From: Deinococcus arcticus
Lineage (GTDB): Bacteria; Deinococcota; Deinococci; Deinococcales; Deinococcaceae
Reading direction: 5' to 3'
Assembly: GCF_003028415.1 (NCBI RefSeq)
Contig: NZ_PYSV01000018.1
Location: forward strand, 5,681 to 69,680
Length of the DNA: 64,000 nucleotides
The first letter of the stretch is position 1, and the number at the start of each line of letters is the position of its first letter. Made by a program: the position numbers and the translations under genes. Positions 29,474-37,508 of the stretch are shown piece after piece. The notes below the pieces were generated by a model. It saw only the letters and a list, made by a program, of their open reading frames with translations, had not been told where the DNA came from and searched no databases.

Positions 29474-31195
29474 TTACGCCCGCAGTTGTTCGGTCAGGAA
29501 GGCCATCAGGCCACGAATGTGCTCGCGGTCAAAGCGGAATTCGGCGCCGGCGGCGCGGTACAGCTCGGGGACGGGCACGGTGCTGCCCAGGCGCAGGCTG
29601 GTCTTGTAGCGCTCCAGGGCGCCGGCAGGATCCTGCTGGGCGCCGCGCCAGATGCCCACCGCCGCCAGATAGCACATGGCGTATTCGATGTAGTAAAAGG
29701 GCACCTGGAAGATGTGGTAGTACTGCCAGCCCTTGGCGCGCAGCCTCTCGTCCAGGCCAGCCCAGTTCACGAAGGGGTGGAAGGTGCGGTCGAGTTCCAG
29801 CCACTTGGCGTCCAGATCGGCAATCGTGACGTCCTCGGGGGCCTCGGCGTACAGCCAGTGCTGAAAAGCGTCCATCTGGGCGGCCCAGGGCAGGAAGGCC
29901 ACCACGCCCTGCAACTGCTTTTCGCGGTAGCGCGCCAGTTCGTCGGGCGAGAACACGTGGCCCAGGTGGTCCAGGGTCAGGAATTCCATGGCCATGCTGG
30001 GAATCTCCACGAATTCAATGGGGCTCCAGCGGTTCCATACCAGAGGCTGGCTTTCCCCGCTATAAAAGCCGTGGAAGGCGTGGCCCACCTCGTGAAACAG
30101 CACCCGCACGTCCTCGGCGGTGCCCACCACGTTCATCAGCACAAAGGGCTCGTTGGTGCCTGGAAAGTATGAGCAGTAGGCGTGGCTCATCTTGCCGGGG
30201 CGCGATTCCAGGTCCAGGAGGCCGCCGGTGCGCATCTGGGCGAAGCGGCCAGCCAGCCCCGAATCCAGCCCTGCAAACGCGGTCTGGGCCAGGGTTTCCA
30301 GTTCGCTGCCCCCCTGGAACGGAGTCAGCGGCGCGCGGCCCTGGGGGTCCAGCAGGGTGTTGCGGTTGTAGTCCCAGGGGCGCAGGCTCTCCAGGCCCAG
30401 TGGCCCGGCCAGCTCGGCGGTCATGGCCGAGAGCAGCGGCACCACCTCGTCGCGCACCGCCTCGTGAAAGGCGCGGCAGTCGGCGGGCGTATAGTCCACC
30501 CGGTCCAGTTCCTTCCAGCGCAGGTCGCGGTAATTGGCCTCGCCCGCGTTGCGCGCCAGCCCCCAGCGGGTGGCGATCAGGCGCGTCATCACGTCGTCGA
30601 GCTGCGGGGCCACGCCGGCGTTGCTGGCGGCCAGGGCGCGCCACGCTGCTTCGCGGGCCGGGCGGCTGGGGTCGTCTAGGCGCTGCTTGATCTGGGGAAT
30701 GGTCAGCGTCTGGCCGTCCAGGGTCACAGTCTGGTTGCCGGTGATGACCGCGTATTCCTGCTTCTGCGCCTCGTGGGTGACTCCCAGCGCCACATTGGCT
30801 TCCCGGAACAGGGCGGCGGCGTCCCGCATGCGGCGCAGGGTCAGGGCGAACCCGGGAGCCGGCTCGTAGTCCGGCACCGCCAGCAGCTTCTCCTTCAGCG
30901 CCTGCTCGGCCCGGGCCCACTGCGGCTGAAGATCGGCCATGAAGCGCTGATAGCGCGCCTGCGCCTCCGGCTGATCGGTGTGCAGATCAGCGAACACCGA
31001 GAGCCTGGCCCCCACGCCCTGCAGCTCGCCGCTCAGGTCGCTCCAGGCGGCCAGCCAGCCGGGCACGTCCGCCGCACTCAGGGGCTGGGCCTGCAGCGCC
31101 TCAAAGCGCGGCGCGTACTGGGCCCACTCGGCCGCGGTGGCGGGCACCGTCAGGGTCTGGTCGGCGGCGGGCGGCTGGGAGGGAACAGGGCTCAT
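29474..31195 (-). CDS. pepF: M3-family oligoendopeptidase F
   Basis: A 573-residue cytoplasmic zinc metallopeptidase that degrades oligopeptides. The active site is [16 protein letters not shown] near residue 365, with the third ligand in [17 protein letters not shown]-terminal helical lobe: [28 protein letters not shown]. Further family marks: [20 protein letters not shown] and [23 protein letters not shown] stands 7 nt before ATG 31195. The in-frame extension upstream to 31294 is Arg/Ala-rich and unlike the family. Confidence 0.92.
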   Translation of the reverse strand: MSPVPSQPPAADQTLTVPATAAEWAQYAPRFEALQAQPLSAADVPGWLAAWSDLSGELQGVGARLSVFADLHTDQPEAQARYQRFMADLQPQWARAEQALKEKLLAVPDYEPAPGFALTLRRMRDAAALFREANVALGVTHEAQKQEYAVITGNQTVTLDGQTLTIPQIKQRLDDPSRPAREAAWRALAASNAGVAPQLDDVMTRLIATRWGLARNAGEANYRDLRWKELDRVDYTPADCRAFHEAVRDEVVPLLSAMTAELAGPLGLESLRPWDYNRNTLLDPQGRAPLTPFQGGSELETLAQTAFAGLDSGLAGRFAQMRTGGLLDLESRPGKMSHAYCSYFPGTNEPFVLMNVVGTAEDVRVLFHEVGHAFHGFYSGESQPLVWNRWSPIEFVEIPSMAMEFLTLDHLGHVFSPDELARYREKQLQGVVAFLPWAAQMDAFQHWLYAEAPEDVTIADLDAKWLELDRTFHPFVNWAGLDERLRAKGWQYYHIFQVPFYYIEYAMCYLAAVGIWRGAQQDPAGALERYKTSLRLGSTVPVPELYRAAGAEFRFDREHIRGLMAFLTEQLRA

Positions 31196-31202
31196 GCCCG
31201 CG

Positions 31203-31208
31203 AGTGTA
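31203..31208 (-). promoter_or_regulatory. leaderless -10 element (pepF)
   Basis: TACACT on the minus strand, 7 nt before ATG 31195. Confidence 0.65.
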
Positions 31209-31298
31209 CTGCGGGTCCCGCGCGCCCGGGCGGCTGCCCAAGGGCACACGCCCCGCGCCTGTTCGGGCCCGGCGGACGAGGCGCCGGGCTGCACGGCG

Positions 31299-31330
31299 GG
31301 GCAGGCCGCTCACCCTTCTGCGGCCTGCCC
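31299..31330. repeat. perfect 11-bp inverted repeat in the pepF-PSP1 spacer
   Basis: GGGCAGGCCGC and GCGGCCTGCCC around a 10-nt loop, without a T-run on either side. Nothing else is recognised in the 244-bp spacer (31196-31439). It may be a rho-independent terminator remnant or a structured RNA element. Confidence 0.4.
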
Positions 31331-31439
31331 GCTGCTGCGCCAACCCCCTGATCCTGTTCTGGTTCGGCGGCTTTACGCCTGAACCGGGCGCTCCTTTCCT
31401 GCCGCCTCTGGGGCGCGGCTGTGCCAGTCCGAGGCCGGA

Positions 31440-32309
31440 TTACTCGCTGCTGGCCGGGCGCGGGCCCTTGCCCGGTCGGCCGCTGCCCCGCCCCTCCGGC
31501 AACGCGCGCACCTCGGCCTCGGTCATGCGGCGCAACTCGGCCGGGGGCACGTTCTGCAGCAGGCCCTGGTCGGTGGCCACGTCCACCGTACCGCTCAGCG
31601 GGTGCAGCTTGGTCACCTTGCCGCAGGCCCCCGAGCCCTCGTGGCAGACCCGGGCGTTCTTGCGCGGCAGGTCCTTGAGGAGTTCGAGGTACTGGGTGTG
31701 CTCAAACTGCAGGCAGCACAGCAGCCGGCCGCAGGGCCCCGAGAGCTTTTCCGGATTCAGCGGCAACTGCTGGTCGCGCGCCATGCGAATGCTGACCGGC
31801 GCGAAGTCCTGCAGGTGCGTGGAGGAACAGTTCTCGCGCCCACAGGCCCCCAGCGTGCCGATCATCTGGGCCTGCTCGCGCGGGCCCACCGCCGCAAAAT
31901 TCACGCGCGCGCGGGTGTGGGCGCGCACCTCGCCAATCAGGCTGCTCAGCTCAATGCGCTCGTCAGCGCTGTAGCTGACCGTGACCAGGCTCTCGTCCAG
32001 CGTGAATTCCACCGCCACCACCTTCACCGGCAGGTTCCGGCCCCGGGCGCGGGCGCGCAGCAGCCATTTCAGGTCCTCGCCGGCGCGGTGCAGTTCCTCC
32101 CAGCGGCTCAGGTCCTCGGGGGCGGCGGCGCGCAGCACGGCGCCGTAGCGCTCCTGCGCCAGCGGCTCGCGGGCCTCGCCGCGCACGGTGGCCACTTCCG
32201 GGCCGCGCTTGCCCTGCACCACCACGCGCGTGCCCACGGGATGCGGCTCCTCGCTCAGCATGGCGTGGAGACGGGGACTGCGCTCGAAGCGGATGGGCAG
32301 GACAACCAT
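31440..32309 (-). CDS. PSP1-domain protein, RicT (YaaT)-like
   Basis: A 289-residue cytoplasmic protein of the PSP1 family. Cys residues in [13 protein letters not shown] and [15 protein letters not shown] match the conserved cysteines that, in Bacillus RicT/YaaT, bind an iron-sulfur cluster within the RicAFT complex promoting mRNA maturation. N-terminal [15 protein letters not shown] and [20 protein letters not shown] form the PSP1 entry. The C-terminus is Gly/Pro/Arg-rich and probably disordered. ATG 32309 has CATTCT 7 nt upstream. RicA and RicF genes are not nearby. Confidence 0.85.
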   Translation of the reverse strand: MVVLPIRFERSPRLHAMLSEEPHPVGTRVVVQGKRGPEVATVRGEAREPLAQERYGAVLRAAAPEDLSRWEELHRAGEDLKWLLRARARGRNLPVKVVAVEFTLDESLVTVSYSADERIELSSLIGEVRAHTRARVNFAAVGPREQAQMIGTLGACGRENCSSTHLQDFAPVSIRMARDQQLPLNPEKLSGPCGRLLCCLQFEHTQYLELLKDLPRKNARVCHEGSGACGKVTKLHPLSGTVDVATDQGLLQNVPPAELRRMTEAEVRALPEGRGSGRPGKGPRPASSE

Positions 32310-32316
32310 TCGCTGC

Positions 32317-32322
32317 AGAATG
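32317..32322 (-). promoter_or_regulatory. leaderless -10 element (PSP1 protein)
   Basis: CATTCT on the minus strand, 7 nt before ATG 32309; a C replaces the first T of the consensus. Confidence 0.4.
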
Positions 32323-32434
32323 TCACGCCCGGCCGGGGGCCGTCGAGACGCCGGGCACAAAGGGCGGTGCTCGCCCGCCCGACCCGGAATGGAAACTGGC
32401 GGCGCCGGTGGCCGCCAGCTCAGGCACAGCGGGC

Positions 32435-32812
32435 CTAGTGCCGCTCGGCCAGCACCTCGATCTCCACCCGCACGTCGCGGGGCAACCGGGCCACCTGCAC
32501 GGTGCTGCGCGCCGGGTAGGGCGCGCGGAAGTGGACCTCATACACCGCGTTCATGGCGGCAAACTCATTCATATCGGCCAGGAACACCGTGGTCTTGACC
32601 ACCCGGTCCAGATCGGTGCCGGCGGCGGCCAGCACGGCTTTCAGGTTGGCGATCACCTGTTCGGTCTGCTCGGTGATGCCGCCCTGCACCAGCTCACCGG
32701 CGGGCGTCAGGGGAATCTGGCCGCTGGTCACGACCAGATTGCCAAAGGTCACGGCCTGGCTGTAGGGCCCGATGGCGGCCGGAGCCCCCGCTGTCTGCAC
32801 GATCTCTTTCAT
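32435..32812 (-). CDS. ridA: RidA-family reactive intermediate deaminase
   Basis: A 125-residue chorismate-mutase-like trimeric protein that hydrolyses reactive enamines/imines such as 2-aminoacrylate produced by PLP enzymes. Family marks: [58 protein letters not shown] and [23 protein letters not shown] with the catalytic Arg. Full length. TATGCT lies 6 nt before the ATG. It could protect GlyA and other PLP enzymes. Confidence 0.93.
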   Translation of the reverse strand: MKEIVQTAGAPAAIGPYSQAVTFGNLVVTSGQIPLTPAGELVQGGITEQTEQVIANLKAVLAAAGTDLDRVVKTTVFLADMNEFAAMNAVYEVHFRAPYPARSTVQVARLPRDVRVEIEVLAERH

Positions 32813-32818
32813 GCCCCG

Positions 32819-32824
32819 AGCATA
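32819..32824 (-). promoter_or_regulatory. leaderless -10 element (ridA)
   Basis: TATGCT on the minus strand, 6 nt before ATG 32812. Confidence 0.65.
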
Positions 32825-32844
32825 CCCGGCCCGGCGCGGCCGGG

Positions 32845-33897
32845 TCAGGGCCGGGACTCGCGGACCGGCAACTCGGCCATACGGGCGGGCAGCACCGCGC
32901 TGGGGGGCCCCAGTGGCGGCGGCGCGCGCCCCACGGTGCGGTGCCCCACCATCAGCCCCAGCAGCAGCACGGTGCCCGATAGTCCGATGGGCACGCGGTT
33001 TTCTGGCACCAGCATGATGCCCAGCAGCGTGAAGTACGCGACCATCAGCAGCAGGTAGGTCACGAGGCTGTTGCCCCGCTGGGCGCTGAGCAGCGCGTCC
33101 ACATACACCGGGCCGTCCTCGCGCCGTGGCGGCAGGACGTAGCCGGGCAGGCGCCCGCCCCGGTGAATGTCCACGATCAGGGCGGTGATGTTGTCCGGGC
33201 CGCCCTCGTCGTTGGCGGCGTTCACCAGCAGCCGGGCGGTGGCCTCGGGCGACAGGGGCCGCGAGAGCAGACCCAGCAGGGCCTGATCGGTGACCACGCC
33301 GCTCAGGCCGTCGGTGCACAGCAGCAGGCGGTCCCCGGCCTGAATGGCCAGCCCAAACAGCTCCAGGCGCACCCGCTCCTCGCCGCCCAGGGCGTTGCTG
33401 ACCACGCTGCGCCACTGGTGGTCGCGCGCTTCGTTCTCGGTCATGTGGCCCAGGCGCACCTGCTCGGCCACCCAGGAGTGGTCTTCGGTGAGGCGGTGCA
33501 GTTCGCCGCCGCGCAGCAGGTAGGCGCGCGAATCGCCCACATGGGCCAGCAGCGCCGCGCCCCGGTCAATCAGGGCGGCCAGCAGGGTGGTGCCCATGCC
33601 CACGTATTCGCCCACGGCGTGGCGCAGCACCGCCATATTGGCCGCCTGTACCGCCGTGGCCAGGCGCACCGGCGCCGCGCCCCGGCTGTCCAGATACGCC
33701 TGACTCAGGGCGTCCAGCGCGAGGTTGGCCGCCAGTTCGCCCGCCGCGTGGCCGCCCATGCCGTCGGCCACCGCGTACAGCCCGCCCTGCGGCAGGTCCA
33801 GCGCCAGCGCCGCGTCCTGATTCACGCCGCCCTGCCGCTGACGACCCACATCGGTCAGCAGACCCGACGTAAGGGAGGGCGTCGCGGGGGCGCGCAT
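32845..33897 (-). CDS. PP2C-family protein serine/threonine phosphatase, membrane-anchored
   Basis: A 350-residue phosphatase. Metal-site motifs are complete: [12 protein letters not shown] (residue about 20), [39 protein letters not shown] and [15 protein letters not shown]. After residue 240 a Pro-rich linker leads to two hydrophobic helices ([17 protein letters not shown] and [11 protein letters not shown]) that would anchor the protein. It could oppose the RIO kinase or other Ser/Thr kinases; no eukaryotic-type kinase gene is adjacent. TATATT lies 6 nt before ATG 33897. Confidence 0.92.
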   Translation of the reverse strand: MRAPATPSLTSGLLTDVGRQRQGGVNQDAALALDLPQGGLYAVADGMGGHAAGELAANLALDALSQAYLDSRGAAPVRLATAVQAANMAVLRHAVGEYVGMGTTLLAALIDRGAALLAHVGDSRAYLLRGGELHRLTEDHSWVAEQVRLGHMTENEARDHQWRSVVSNALGGEERVRLELFGLAIQAGDRLLLCTDGLSGVVTDQALLGLLSRPLSPEATARLLVNAANDEGGPDNITALIVDIHRGGRLPGYVLPPRREDGPVYVDALLSAQRGNSLVTYLLLMVAYFTLLGIMLVPENRVPIGLSGTVLLLGLMVGHRTVGRAPPPLGPPSAVLPARMAELPVRESRP

Positions 33898-33903
33898 GAG
33901 ACC

Positions 33904-33909
33904 AATATA
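33904..33909 (-). promoter_or_regulatory. leaderless -10 element (PP2C phosphatase)
   Basis: TATATT on the minus strand, 6 nt before ATG 33897, deciding against the longer frame from 34017. Confidence 0.65.
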
Positions 33910-34058
33910 AGCCACGGGCCCCGGCGCCTGACCCGGCGCTGGGCCACGTCCAGAAATCGGGGTTTGCCCGAAGAGGGTACGGCGGCGCCCAGCGGTGCTG
34001 GTCGGGGTGGGAAGCACCGCCTGTGCCCCCGGGTTCTCCGGCCCCAGGCCCTTTCGCC

Positions 34059-34466
34059 TCAGGGCGCCGGCTGCGCCTGCAGCCAGCCCAGCAGCGCCTC
34101 GGCACTGGCGGGGTTGGTGGCCAGGGGCACGTCATGCACATCGCACAGGCGCACCAGGGCCGTCACATCCGGTTCGTGAGGCTGCGCGGTCAGCGGATCG
34201 CGGAAGAAAAAGACAGCCAGCACCTCGTTCTGGGCCAGCCGCGCGCCAATCTGCTGGTCGCCGCCCAGCGGCCCGGACAGCACCCGCTCCACCTGCAGGC
34301 CCGTCTGCTTTTCCAGAATGCCGCCGGTGGTGCCGGTGGCCACCAGAGGAAAGCGGCCCAGCACCTCCCGGTGGGCCAGGGTGAACAGGGCCAGCTCTAG
34401 CTTTTTCTTGTCGTGCGCAATCAGGGCCACCTGGCGGCGGCTGGGGGGCGGCGGGTGGGCAGTCAT
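34059..34466 (-). CDS. mgsA: methylglyoxal synthase
   Basis: A 135-residue hexameric enzyme converting dihydroxyacetone phosphate to methylglyoxal and phosphate. Marks: [16 protein letters not shown] (phosphate and substrate side), [32 protein letters not shown] and [17 protein letters not shown] with the catalytic Asp, then [17 protein letters not shown]. Full family length. It bypasses lower glycolysis under phosphate limitation and may be tied to K+ control (an antiporter and a K+ channel are elsewhere in the window, no direct link). Confidence 0.95.
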   Translation of the reverse strand: MTAHPPPPSRRQVALIAHDKKKLELALFTLAHREVLGRFPLVATGTTGGILEKQTGLQVERVLSGPLGGDQQIGARLAQNEVLAVFFFRDPLTAQPHEPDVTALVRLCDVHDVPLATNPASAEALLGWLQAQPAP

Positions 34467-34571
34467 GCGGGAATTGTGGCACGCGGGGCCGCTTTCCTCT
34501 GGCCTGCAGGGAAGGCGGCTCTGGACGGATGGTCTGCACGCCCCCTCTGGGCAGCCTGGGTGAGGGGCGGC

Positions 34572-35459
34572 TTACGCCGCGTCCTCCACCCGAATGCGGC
34601 GGTACAGGGCCTGCACCCCGCACCACACGCCGTAGCACAGGGTGCCCAGCGCCACGGCCCCCAGCAGCACGTTGCCGGCCGGCTGGTCGCGCAGCCATGT
34701 CAGCGCCTCGGACACCCCCACCGCTTCCCGGGCGCGGTCACGCCACGCGGCCAGCAGGGCAAACGAGCCGATCACCAGCATCAGCAGCCCACGCGCCGTG
34801 ATGCCCACCTGGCCAATCTTGACCAGCAGCCCGCACAGCCGCTCGCTGATGTCGTGAAAGGCCATGCGCTTCATGAATTTGGCGCCGTAGGCCACGTACA
34901 GCTGATTGGCCGCCACCCCCAGCAGCGCCAGGCCGGCCACCAGCAGCAGCAGGCGGCCAGCGGGCAGGTTCAGCACTGTGCCCGCCACCTGATCCTCACT
35001 GTTCTGCTGGCGCGAGGCGTACCCCAGCAGCGCCAGGCGCGCGCTGAACACTGCCAGCCCCAGGTTGGCCAGCGCGCTGAGCAGGTACCCGGCGCGCTTG
35101 CCCAGACCCTTGGGGCCGGTGCCCTGGCGCTCCGGGTCCAGTGCAGCGCGAATCAGCTGCCACAGGGCGTAGCCCAGCAGACCCAGCGCCAGCAACCACA
35201 GCAGCGGGCGCCCCGCCGGAATGTCCTGCAGTCGCAGCAGCGCGCCCTGCATGTCGGTGGTGGCGCCGCCGCGGCCCAGGGCCACGCCCAGCGCCAGCAG
35301 GCCCACGGTGCTGTACACCACGCCCTTGCTGGCGTAGCCCACCCGGGCCAGCAGGTCCAGGGTGGGCGCGGCGCGCCCGGTGACGGCGTGCGCGCCGCGT
35401 GCCGCGCCCCGTTTCAGGTCTGAGGCCACCTCCTGGCCCACGTTCTTCAGGTCTGCCAT
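34572..35459 (-). CDS. DUF1206 membrane protein with three two-helix repeats
   Basis: A 295-residue integral membrane protein. Three DUF1206 units, each of two hydrophobic helices starting with an ARxGYxxKG-like motif: LLARVGYASKGVVYSTVGLLALG, KRAGYLLSALANLGLAVFSA and KIGQVGITARGLLMLVIGSF. A short soluble N-terminus (MADLKNVGQEVASDLKRG) precedes. Function unknown. ATG 35459 is preferred since the conserved part starts after it; a further in-frame ATG at 35546 would add 29 Gly/Leu-rich residues. Confidence 0.8.
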   Translation of the reverse strand: MADLKNVGQEVASDLKRGAARGAHAVTGRAAPTLDLLARVGYASKGVVYSTVGLLALGVALGRGGATTDMQGALLRLQDIPAGRPLLWLLALGLLGYALWQLIRAALDPERQGTGPKGLGKRAGYLLSALANLGLAVFSARLALLGYASRQQNSEDQVAGTVLNLPAGRLLLLVAGLALLGVAANQLYVAYGAKFMKRMAFHDISERLCGLLVKIGQVGITARGLLMLVIGSFALLAAWRDRAREAVGVSEALTWLRDQPAGNVLLGAVALGTLCYGVWCGVQALYRRIRVEDAA

Positions 35460-35585
35460 TAGACCTGTAGTGTGGGCCGCCCCTGCCTGCCCCTGGGCCA
35501 GAAGCCCCAGAAGTCCCCCTTGACCTGACGCGGCGGTTTTCTTCATGTTGCGCGGGCCCGGCGCGGCCAGGTCAGGCCAGCCAAT

Positions 35586-35617
35586 GAAAAGCCCCCGCCG
35601 CAAGGGACGGGGGGGGC
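35586..35617 (-). terminator. intrinsic terminator of the YbjN-like gene
   Basis: GCCCCCGCCG (35591-35600) pairs with the G-run 35606-35617 (GGACGGGGGGGC). On the minus strand TTTTC follows the stem. Confidence 0.75.
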
Positions 35618-35685
35618 GCACAGCACGCAGCGGGTCACGCCCGCGTCGTCAGAGCATGTGCTTCATGCCAGGGCGGGGTTTAGCC

Positions 35686-36174
35686 TCAGGGCAGTTCCAT
35701 CTCGAAGTCGGCCACGTCGCCCAGGTACTCGGTCATCCAGGCTTTCACCGCAGCCTTGGTGTAGCCCCCGGCAATGGGCATGGTGGAATCCAGGTAGTAG
35801 GCGCCTTCGTAGATGTACGCCTGGGTGTAGTAGTTGCTGTTCCAGTCGTTCACCAGTTCGGTGTCCAGGCTGTCCTCGTCGTCGCTGTAGTCCCACGACA
35901 CGCTGGCGGTGGCGCGGCTACAGGTGTTGGCCTTGCAGTTGCTCAGCCACACTGTCACCTCGTAGTCGCCCGCCATGATCGTCATGCTGGGGTCGCTGTC
36001 GGGGTCGGCCGGGTTCAGGGTGACGCGGTAGCCGGCTTCACGCAGCGCGGCTGCCATGGCCGTTGGGGTCGCCGGTTGCACCTGGGACGCGGCGGGCGCC
36101 GCCGCGCCGCCCGCCAGGGCCGCGCCGGAAAGAGCAGAAAGCAGAACAGCCGCCGACAGAATTTTTTTCGTCAT
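35686..36174 (-). CDS. exported YbjN-domain protein
   Basis: A 162-residue secreted protein. Signal peptide residues 1-21 (MTKKILSAAVLLSALSGAALA). The mature part has TAMAAALREAGYRVTL, MAGDYEVTVWLSNCKANTCS (a likely disulfide pair), SWDYSDDEDSLDTELVNDWN, and YLDSTMPIAGGYTKAAVKAW, the YbjN-type chaperone-like fold. It is acidic (many Asp). Function is unknown; it may bind partners in the envelope. TACTGT lies 5 nt before the ATG. Confidence 0.75.
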   Translation of the reverse strand: MTKKILSAAVLLSALSGAALAGGAAAPAASQVQPATPTAMAAALREAGYRVTLNPADPDSDPSMTIMAGDYEVTVWLSNCKANTCSRATASVSWDYSDDEDSLDTELVNDWNSNYYTQAYIYEGAYYLDSTMPIAGGYTKAAVKAWMTEYLGDVADFEMELP

Positions 36175-36229
36175 GCCCTACAGTACGACGCCCAGCCCCG
36201 AAATGTGAGCAACTTTAGAATGAAAGCAG

Positions 36230-36239
36230 TGACTCATCT
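36230..36239. promoter_or_regulatory. candidate NAD-salvage operator upstream of nadM-nudix
   Basis: TGACTCATCT inside GCAGTGACTCATCTGC, about 16 nt before the gene start. The same ten bases, in the context CAGTGATGACTCATCT, lie at 15359-15368 before nadV. Regulatory meaning is inferred from sharing alone. Confidence 0.3.
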
Positions 36240-36254
36240 GCTTCATGAAGCCTG

Positions 36255-37316
36255 ATGCATACCATGAGGATGATGACCACACCTGCCCCGGCCCGGCGCA
36301 AGCGCACGTTCGGCGTGTACATTGGCCGCTATGAGCCGCCCCATCAGGCGCACCTGCTGGTGATGCTTGAAGCCCTGGAGAGCGTGCAGAAGCTGATCGT
36401 GGTGATTGGCAGCGCGCGGGCGGCGCGCAACGTCAAGAACCCGTTTACCGCCGACGAACGCCAGGCGCTGATTGCCGCCATGTTGCGCGGGGCCGGGATT
36501 CCCCGCACGCGCGTGCTGTTTGTGCAGGTGCGCGATTACTTCTACAACGAGGCCCTGTGGCTCTCCGAGGTGCAAAGTGGCGTGCATGCCCACACCCGGG
36601 GCAGCAGCGACGTGGCCCTGATCGGGCATATCAAGGACGAGAGCAGCTATTACCTGCGCTCCTTTCCGGCCTGGGAATTCATTCCCACCCACGTGGTGAG
36701 CCCACTGAGCGCCACGGATGTGCGCCGGGCCTACTTTGAAGACCGCCTGGACGAGGTGCAGACCATGGTGCCGGGCGCGGTGCACGCCTTTCTGGACCGC
36801 TTCCGCACCACCCCTGAGTTTCAGGAGTTGCAGGCCGAATACGTCTACCTGCAGCAGTACCGCGCCGCGTGGCAGGCCGCGCCCTATCCGCCTATCTTCG
36901 TGACCAGTGACGCTGTGGTGGTGAAAAGCGGCCATGTGCTGTTGGTGCGCCGGGGCGGGTTGCCGGGCCGGGGGCGGCTGGCCCTGCCCGGCGGCTTTCT
37001 GGAGCAGGACGAGACGCTGCTGGCCTGCTGCGTGCGCGAGGTTCACGAGGAAACGGGCCTGGGCGCGGGGCTGGACCTGCCGGCGCATCTGCGTGCCCAG
37101 GCGGTGTTCGACTACCCCGACCGCAGCCTGCGCGGGCGCACGGTCACCCACGCCTTTCACTTTGACCTGGGGATTGGGCAGTTGCCGCGCCTGAGTGGGG
37201 GAAGTGATGCCCGCGAGGCCCTGTGGCTGCCGCTGAGCGAGGCGCTGGGGCAGCCGGAGCAGTTTTTTGAGGACCACCACGCGATCATGGAGCACTTTGT
37301 GATGCGGGGGACGTAG
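36255..37316 (+). CDS. nadM: bifunctional NMN adenylyltransferase / Nudix hydrolase
   Basis: A 353-residue fusion. Residues about 18-190: NadM-type nucleotidyltransferase ([22 protein letters not shown] with the HxxH motif, [36 protein letters not shown]) that makes NAD+ from NMN and ATP. Residues about 205-353: Nudix domain ([32 protein letters not shown]) that probably hydrolyses ADP-ribose, as in cyanobacterial Slr0787-type proteins. It completes the two-step salvage route begun by NadV. Several ATGs crowd the start (36255, 36264, 36270, 36273); the first is given. Confidence 0.93.
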   Translation: MHTMRMMTTPAPARRKRTFGVYIGRYEPPHQAHLLVMLEALESVQKLIVVIGSARAARNVKNPFTADERQALIAAMLRGAGIPRTRVLFVQVRDYFYNEALWLSEVQSGVHAHTRGSSDVALIGHIKDESSYYLRSFPAWEFIPTHVVSPLSATDVRRAYFEDRLDEVQTMVPGAVHAFLDRFRTTPEFQELQAEYVYLQQYRAAWQAAPYPPIFVTSDAVVVKSGHVLLVRRGGLPGRGRLALPGGFLEQDETLLACCVREVHEETGLGAGLDLPAHLRAQAVFDYPDRSLRGRTVTHAFHFDLGIGQLPRLSGGSDAREALWLPLSEALGQPEQFFEDHHAIMEHFVMRGT

Positions 37317-37326
37317 ACAGACAGCA

Positions 37327-37349
37327 GGCCGGCGCGATGAGCGCCGGCC
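37327..37349 (+). terminator. hairpin after nadM-nudix
   Basis: GGCCGGCGC (37327-37335) and GCGCCGGCC (37341-37349), a perfect 9-bp stem 10 nt past the stop. The following CGGGTCTCTTG is a poor T-run, so termination may be incomplete. Confidence 0.55.
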
Positions 37350-37368
37350 CGGGTCTCTTGCCAGAAGT

Positions 37369-37508
37369 CATACGGATTCCCTCCATTTCCGTAACATCCG
37401 GGAAAGAGCCGGATGTTCCTCCAATTCCCGGAAATCCGTATTTGTTCCCCCTCCCTCTGGTCGGAAAAGTTCCGTAACACGTTACGGAACTTTTCGGAAC
37501 CCGTATCA
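37369..37508 (-). repeat. structured intergenic repeat, family 1, deleted copy
   Basis: On the minus strand GGGTTCCGAAAAGTTCCG..CGGAACTTTTCCGACC keeps the family hairpin with changed bases on both arms relative to the copy at 28039 (AACAATTCCG/CGGAATTGTT there, AAAAGTTCCG/CGGAACTTTT here). CTTTCCCGGATGTTACGGAAATGG is shared too. It touches the stop codon of the 37506 gene. Confidence 0.7.
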